From JALYRV01 sp036675475 (lineage in GTDB: Bacteria > Acidobacteriota > Vicinamibacteria > Vicinamibacterales > SCN-69-37): a DNA stretch of 64,000 nt. The position numbers and the translations under genes were made by a program. Below are positions 59,489 through 64,000 of the stretch, piece after piece. The notes under the pieces were generated by a model that was not told where the DNA came from, made no database searches, and was given only the letters and a program-made list of their open reading frames with translations. The DNA is taken from assembly GCA_036675475.1 (NCBI GenBank), contig JAKFEY010000007.1:1-64000 (forward strand). Direction: 5' to 3'. The first letter of the stretch is position 1, and each line of letters begins with the position of its first letter.

Positions 59489-61618
59489 GTGCCTGCTGAT
59501 CCCCTGGGCACGCCTCTCCAGTACCTCAAAGGCGTCGGGCCGCGGCGTGCCGCGGATCTCGAGAAGGTCGGCCTTGCGACCGTCGAGGATCTGCTGTGCC
59601 GCTTTCCGCTGCGGTACGAGGATCGCGGCCATTTCGCGTCCATCGCGTCGCTCCGTCCCGGCCAGCGCACGTCGGTGCAGGGCGAGGTGCTCAGCGCCCA
59701 CGTGCGGCCTACTCGTCGTCCCGGCTTCCGCATTTTCGAGATGGTGCTGCGCGACGCGTCCGGATCCATCCGCGCCGCGTTTCCCAATCAGTCGTTTCTC
59801 AAGGACGTCTTCAAGCCGCATCAGCGCGTGATTCTGTACGGGCTGGTGGAGCTGCGTCCGGGCACGGGCCTGCAACTCGCCAGCCCCGATTACGAGATTC
59901 TTTCGGGCGAGCCTGGCGCCGAAGGCGTTGAGGCCGACACCGATCACACCATCCACACCGGCCGCATCGTGCCCGTCTATGAAAAGGCGGGGACGATGAC
60001 GCCGAAGATGCAGCGGGCGCTGGTGCAGCAGGCGTTGCAGACGCTCGGGCCGGCGGGCACGGAGGTGGATGATCCTTTGCCCGCGGCGCTGCAGCGGACG
60101 CTGGGCGTGCCGGCGCGGCGTGACGCGTTCGAAGCCACGCACTTTCCGCCCGCGGGCGCGAACATCGAGGAGCTGAACGCGTTTCGCACGCCCGCGCAAC
60201 AGCGGCTGATCTTCGAGGAGTTCTTTCTGTTTCAGGCGGGCCTGCTGCTCAAGCGGCGCAAACAGCGCACGGAGCGCAAGCGCCGGTCGGTGGTGATCGA
60301 CGATCGCGTGCGCGACGCCGCGCGCGCGGTGCTGCCGTTCAGGCTCACGGGCGATCAGAAGCGCGCCGTGAAGGAAATCGTCGACGACATGGCGCGGCCC
60401 GAGCCGATGAATCGGCTGCTGCAGGGCGATGTCGGCGCCGGCAAGACCATCGTGGCGCTGCTCGCGGCGCTGGTGGCCATGGAGAACGGCATGCAGGTGG
60501 CGTTCATGGCGCCCACCGAAATTCTGGCCGACCAGCACTTCATGACGATTCGCCGGCGGCTCGAAGCCTCGCGCTTCCGCGTCGCCGCGCTCACCGGCAG
60601 CGTGCCCGCGAAGAAGCGGCGCGAGATCCTCGCGGAGCTGCAGGCGGGGTCCATGCACATGGTGGTCGGCACCCACGCGCTGGCGGAGGATGCCGTCGTG
60701 TTCCGCGAGCTGGGCCTCGTCATCATCGACGAGCAGCACCGGTTCGGCGTGGTGCAGCGCGCGGCGCTTCGCGACAAGGGCACGAATCCCGACGTGCTCG
60801 TCATGACCGCGACGCCGATTCCGCGCACGCTCTCGATGACGCTGTACGGCGACCTCGACGTGTCGATCATTCGCGAGATGCCGCCAGGCCGCCAGCCCAT
60901 TCGAACATCGGCCAGGCCCGAATCGCGCAGGGAGGAAGCGTACCGCGCCATTCGCGGCGCCATCGAGCAGGGACGCCAGGCGTACGTGATCTACCCGCTG
61001 GTGGAGGAGTCCGAGAAAGTCGACCTCCGCAACGCCACCGCGATGGCCGAGCACCTGGCCACCGCCATCTTTCCGCAGTACCGCGTGGCGCTGCTGCACG
61101 GGAAGCTGAAGGCTGATCAGAAAGATCACGTGATGGCGAGCTTCGCGGCCGGTGCAACGCAGATCCTCGTTTCCACGACCGTCGTCGAAGTCGGCGTCGA
61201 CGTGCCGAACGCCACGATCATGGTGGTCGAGCACGCGGAACGCTTCGGGTTGTCGCAGCTGCACCAGCTGCGCGGGCGTGTCGGGCGCGGCTCGCACGTG
61301 TCCGAGTGTGTGCTGCTGTATCAGGCTCCGCTCACCGACACCGGCAAGGCGCGGCTGCAGGCGCTGGTCGACACCAACGACGGCTTCGTTATTGCGGAGC
61401 GCGATCTCGAGCTGCGCGGGCCTGGCGATTTTTTCGGCACGCGCCAGGCGGGCCTGCCGACGTTCCGCGTGGGCGATCTCGGCCGCGACGCCGCGCTCAT
61501 GGAACACGCGCGCCGCGAAGCCGCCGACTGGATTGCCACCGATGCCGGCGTCGCCGAACTCGCCGGCCGGCTGCGCCAGCAGTGGAAGGCGCGCTTCGGG
61601 CTCGCGGAGGTGGGGTAG
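59489..61618 (+). CDS. recG: ATP-dependent DNA helicase RecG
   Basis: 709 residues, GTG start (MPADPLGTPLQYLKGVGPRRA, normal for RecG). Wedge/OB domain (60-160), then helicase motifs: GDVGAGKTIVALLA (I), APTEILADQH, IIDEQHRFGVVQR (II, DEQH), TATPIPRTL (III), STTVVEVGVDVPNATIMV (V) and LHQLRGRVGRG (VI). The TRG element (LELRGPGDFFGTRQAGLPTF) follows. Reverses stalled forks and processes recombination junctions. A basic KRRKQRTERKRR insert lies ahead of motif I. Confidence 0.96.
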   Translation: MPADPLGTPLQYLKGVGPRRAADLEKVGLATVEDLLCRFPLRYEDRGHFASIASLRPGQRTSVQGEVLSAHVRPTRRPGFRIFEMVLRDASGSIRAAFPNQSFLKDVFKPHQRVILYGLVELRPGTGLQLASPDYEILSGEPGAEGVEADTDHTIHTGRIVPVYEKAGTMTPKMQRALVQQALQTLGPAGTEVDDPLPAALQRTLGVPARRDAFEATHFPPAGANIEELNAFRTPAQQRLIFEEFFLFQAGLLLKRRKQRTERKRRSVVIDDRVRDAARAVLPFRLTGDQKRAVKEIVDDMARPEPMNRLLQGDVGAGKTIVALLAALVAMENGMQVAFMAPTEILADQHFMTIRRRLEASRFRVAALTGSVPAKKRREILAELQAGSMHMVVGTHALAEDAVVFRELGLVIIDEQHRFGVVQRAALRDKGTNPDVLVMTATPIPRTLSMTLYGDLDVSIIREMPPGRQPIRTSARPESRREEAYRAIRGAIEQGRQAYVIYPLVEESEKVDLRNATAMAEHLATAIFPQYRVALLHGKLKADQKDHVMASFAAGATQILVSTTVVEVGVDVPNATIMVVEHAERFGLSQLHQLRGRVGRGSHVSECVLLYQAPLTDTGKARLQALVDTNDGFVIAERDLELRGPGDFFGTRQAGLPTFRVGDLGRDAALMEHARREAADWIATDAGVAELAGRLRQQWKARFGLAEVG

Positions 61619-62158
61619 GTGCGGATCATCGCCGGCGCCGCGAAGGGGCGGCGGCTCGACGCGCCCACGTGGGACGGCCTGCGGCCGACCTCGGACCGGT
61701 TGCGCGAGACGCTCTTCAACATCCTTGCGCCGCGCGTCGCGGACGCCCGGGTGCTCGATGGATATGCCGGCACCGGCGCGGTTGGCATCGAAGCGCTGAG
61801 CCGCGGGGCGGCGCACGTCACGTTCGTCGAGAAGGATCCGCGCGCGCTGAAGCTGATTCGCGGAAATCTCGAGCGCGCCGGCATGAAATGCGGCACGGAG
61901 GCGTGTACTATCGTCCGCAGCGGCTTCGTCGAGATGGCGGAGGCGCACCGCGGCGCGCCCTTCGATCTCGTGCTGCTGGATCCGCCGTACGACGACGCGG
62001 CGCTCGAGGCGGCAGTACGCGCGGCCGGGGCCATTCTGAAGGATGATGGAGTAGTGGTGCTGGAGCACGCGACGCGCGTGACGCCTCCGGCAGGGGCACG
62101 ACGAACCGTCAGGGCCGGCGACAGCTCGCTGAGCTTTTACGACACGCACACCGGGTGA
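61619..62158 (+). CDS. rsmD: 16S rRNA m2G966 methyltransferase RsmD
   Basis: 179 residues, GTG directly after the recG stop. RIIAGAAKGRRL at the N-terminus, LRPTSDRLRETLFNIL, SAM site LDGYAGTGAVGIEALSRGA and catalytic LLDPPYDD. Overlaps coaD (recG-rsmD-coaD order is common in bacteria). Methylates guanine 966 (E. coli numbering). Confidence 0.95.
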   Translation: MRIIAGAAKGRRLDAPTWDGLRPTSDRLRETLFNILAPRVADARVLDGYAGTGAVGIEALSRGAAHVTFVEKDPRALKLIRGNLERAGMKCGTEACTIVRSGFVEMAEAHRGAPFDLVLLDPPYDDAALEAAVRAAGAILKDDGVVVLEHATRVTPPAGARRTVRAGDSSLSFYDTHTG

Positions 62159-62160
62159 CC

Positions 62161-62658
62161 ATGCGCATAGCCGTCTATCCAGGCTCGTTCGACCCGCTCA
62201 CCAACGGACATGTCGACATCATCCGTCGCGGCGCGCGCATGTTCGATCGCATCATCGTCGCCATCCTGCTCAACGCGGAGAAGGCGCCGGTGTTCACCGC
62301 CGACGAGCGGGCCCGCTTGATTCGCGACGTGTTCCGCGACACGCCGTCGGTGGAAGCCGACACCTTCGAGGGCCTGCTGGTCGACTACATGCGGCACAAG
62401 CAGGCCAACGTGATCGTTCGCGGTCTCCGGGCCGTCTCCGATTTCGAATACGAGATGCAGATGGCGTTGATGAACCGGCATCTCTCGCCGGATGTCGAAA
62501 CCGTCTTCATGATGCCCGCCGAGCAGTACACCTATGTGAGCTCGCGGCTGGTCAAGGAAGTCGCGTCGCTGGGGGGATCCGTCACCGGTCTCGTGCCGCC
62601 GCAGGTGGAAAAGCGCCTCGCCGAGAAGCGCGCGGCCCGCGGCACATTGAAAGCCTGA
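62161..62658 (+). CDS. coaD: Phosphopantetheine adenylyltransferase
   Basis: 165 residues from ATG 62161 (a GTG at 62155 overlaps rsmD by GTGA). VYPGSFDPLTNGHVDIIRR contains the TxGH nucleotidyltransferase motif; VRGLRAVSDFEYEMQMALMN and YVSSRLVKEVASLGG are further conserved blocks. Transfers AMP to 4'-phosphopantetheine in coenzyme A synthesis. Confidence 0.96.
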   Translation: MRIAVYPGSFDPLTNGHVDIIRRGARMFDRIIVAILLNAEKAPVFTADERARLIRDVFRDTPSVEADTFEGLLVDYMRHKQANVIVRGLRAVSDFEYEMQMALMNRHLSPDVETVFMMPAEQYTYVSSRLVKEVASLGGSVTGLVPPQVEKRLAEKRAARGTLKA

Positions 62659-62662
62659 AGCC

Positions 62663-63886
62663 ATGTTGTCCGAACGCATGAAACAGGTCGGCATGTCGCC
62701 GACGATGAAGGGGACGATGGAGGCCGAGCGCCTGCGGCGTCAGGGGGTCGACGTGGTCGACCTTGGCGCGGGGGAGCCCGACTTTCCGACGCCCGCGCAC
62801 ATCACGGCCGCCGCGCATGCGGCGCTCGATCGCAACTTCACGAAATACACCGCCAATGCCGGCATCGCCGAGCTGCGCGAGGCCGTGGCCGCGCGCTATC
62901 GCGAGGACTACGGCGTCAGCTACGACGCGAAGGACGTGATCCTGTCGGCCGGCGGCAAGCAGGCGCTCTACAACACGGCGATGGCGCTGTTCGGCCCGGG
63001 CGATGACGTGATCACGCACGCGCCGGGCTGGCCCACGCTGGTCGAGCAAATCAAGCTGGCGGGCGCGCGGCCGATCATCGTGCGCACGGATCCCGAGAAG
63101 GGCTTCCGCCTCGAGACGGATCGCCTGCTCGCCGCGCTCACGCCCAACACCAAGGCCATCGTCATTAATTCGCCCGGCAATCCGACCGGCGCGCTGATGT
63201 CCGAGGAAGAGGCACGCGCGCTGGGCGATGCGGCGGCGCGTCACGGCTTCTGGATCATCGTGGACCTCTGCTACGAGAAGCTGATCTACGACGATGTGCC
63301 GCACAACCTGCCGAAGGCGCTGACCGAGCGCGCGCGGGATCGGGTGGTGCTGACCGGGTCGGTGTCGAAGGCGTATGCCATGACGGGCTGGCGGTGCGGC
63401 TGGGCCCTCGGCCCTGCGGCGCTGGTGCAGGCGTGTAACGCCGTGCAGAGCCACAGCACGTCGAACGTGAACTCGATCACCCAGCTCGCGGCGGTGGCGG
63501 CCCTGACCGGGCCGCAGGACTGCGTCGCCGAGATGCGCGCCGAATACAAGCGGCGGCGCGACCAGGTGCTGGCGTGGCTCGGCGAAGAGCCGCGGCTGCA
63601 GTGCCCGACGCCGCCCGGCGCGTTCTATCTGTTCCCGTCGGTGGCGGACTTCCTCTCGCCGGCCGCGCTGCGCACGTCGCAGGACGTGACCGATCGGCTG
63701 CTGGCCGAATCGCACGTTATCCTCACGCCGGGCGAGGCGTTCGACGCGCCGGGCTTCGTGCGCCTCTCGTATGCGACGTCGCTCGAGAAGCTGCGCCTGG
63801 GCGTCACGCGGCTCATCGAGTTTCTGCGGGCGAATGAGACCCGCGCCGGCGCGCCGGCCGGCGAGCGGGCGCAGGCGCGGCCGTGA
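62663..63886 (+). CDS. aspC: Aspartate aminotransferase, class I (subgroup 1b type)
   Basis: 407 residues. PLP-dependent fold type I: LGAGEPDFPTPAHI, YTANAGIAELR, INSPGNPTGALMS, VDLCYEKLIYDD, Schiff-base Lys in TGSVSKAYAMTGWRCGW, and Arg in GFVRLSYATSLEKL. Family includes aspartate/prephenate aminotransferases, so it could also make arogenate. Ends in an Ala/Arg/Pro tail. Four bases after coaD and overlapping the next start (GTGA). Confidence 0.93.
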   Translation: MLSERMKQVGMSPTMKGTMEAERLRRQGVDVVDLGAGEPDFPTPAHITAAAHAALDRNFTKYTANAGIAELREAVAARYREDYGVSYDAKDVILSAGGKQALYNTAMALFGPGDDVITHAPGWPTLVEQIKLAGARPIIVRTDPEKGFRLETDRLLAALTPNTKAIVINSPGNPTGALMSEEEARALGDAAARHGFWIIVDLCYEKLIYDDVPHNLPKALTERARDRVVLTGSVSKAYAMTGWRCGWALGPAALVQACNAVQSHSTSNVNSITQLAAVAALTGPQDCVAEMRAEYKRRRDQVLAWLGEEPRLQCPTPPGAFYLFPSVADFLSPAALRTSQDVTDRLLAESHVILTPGEAFDAPGFVRLSYATSLEKLRLGVTRLIEFLRANETRAGAPAGERAQARP

Positions 63887-64000
63887 TCGACGCCGGCGTT
63901 CTTGCACGGCTCCGCGAGATTTGCGGCGAGGCGCACGTCCGCGTCGACGAGGAGACGCGCGTCGCATACGGCACCGACGCGCTGAAGCGCGGCAAGGCGG
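63883..64000 (+). CDS. FAD-linked oxidase, GlcD type (3' cut by window)
   Basis: Only the first 39 residues are present, from GTG 63883: LARLREICGEAHVRVDEETRVAYGTDALKRGKA. This matches the usual N-terminus of GlcD/lactate-type FAD-binding oxidases (LxxIxGxxxVxxDxxxxxxYxxDA). GTGA overlap with the aminotransferase. The FAD domain lies outside. Confidence 0.65.
   Translation, partial: MIDAGVLARLREICGEAHVRVDEETRVAYGTDALKRGKA

Noticed and set aside
59465..62149. Very long open frame antisense to recG and rsmD
   Set aside because: Low-complexity Arg/His/Leu/Ala protein typical of the antisense frame of GC-rich genes; recG and rsmD are clear on the other strand.

Overview
The window looks like chromosome of an Acidobacteriota bacterium, probably close to class Vicinamibacteria. 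The evidence is very high GC, two tandem copies of the 'VWFA-related' secreted family that is typical of Acidobacteria, a diderm-type BamD-like lipoprotein, and housekeeping genes packed with 4-base ATGA overlaps. This placement is inferred from gene content; no phylogeny was run. There is no rRNA, CRISPR array, prophage or intact insertion sequence. One intact tRNA (Gly, CCC) and one tRNA 3' fragment are present.

Layout. 1-2313 is visibly poorer in GC and foreign-looking: the end of a secreted metzincin-like protease with EF-hand loops, a small exported protein, the last part of an IS3-type transposase and a tRNA 3' end, which together look like the right boundary of an integrated element. 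2363-7987 holds secreted proteins, the two VWFA-family paralogues and tRNA-Gly. 8003-10407 (minus) makes sugar nucleotide precursors, and pgsA follows on plus. 11000-18586 (minus) is a nine-gene operon, in transcription order aroC, def, fmt, rsmB, a PASTA protein, rpe, a hotdog thioesterase, a sugar epimerase and a bamD-like gene. 18671-23386 (plus) has a large sigma-54 activator and two peptide-type ABC permeases without partners. 23416-30147 has a TPR protein, an ECF sigma/anti-sigma pair, a propeller protein and an S55 (SpoIVB-type) peptidase.

30217-44183 (plus) is the most striking region: a run of thirteen closely spaced genes, aroDE (fusion), trpE, trpG, trpD, trpC, trpF, trpB, trpA, aroQ-type chorismate mutase, DAHP synthase, tyrA, acetoacetyl-CoA synthetase, thiolase, plus a JAMM peptidase. 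It is preceded by a readable transcription attenuator: a consensus promoter, a 32-codon leader containing Tyr-Trp-Trp-Trp-Tyr, an antiterminator strand that copies the terminator's descending strand, and a strong terminator whose T-tract touches the aroDE start codon. The leader would let ribosomes sense Trp, and perhaps Tyr, which are the end products of the operon.

44192-46456 has a PKD-like protein, leucyl aminopeptidase and a cluster of three related palindromic repeats. 46457-52517 (minus) contains RNase J, FtsK, a cell-wall amidase and a small membrane protein. 52704-56690 (minus) is a LexA-headed repair operon: lexA, DUF3467, a Y-family polymerase homologue lacking its first catalytic Asp, nth, a zincin and rsmA. 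57116-59478 has a second ECF sigma unit with an anti-sigma-like protein and two exported proteins. 59489-64000 has recG, rsmD, coaD, an aspartate aminotransferase and the start of a GlcD-type FAD oxidase that is cut by the right edge.
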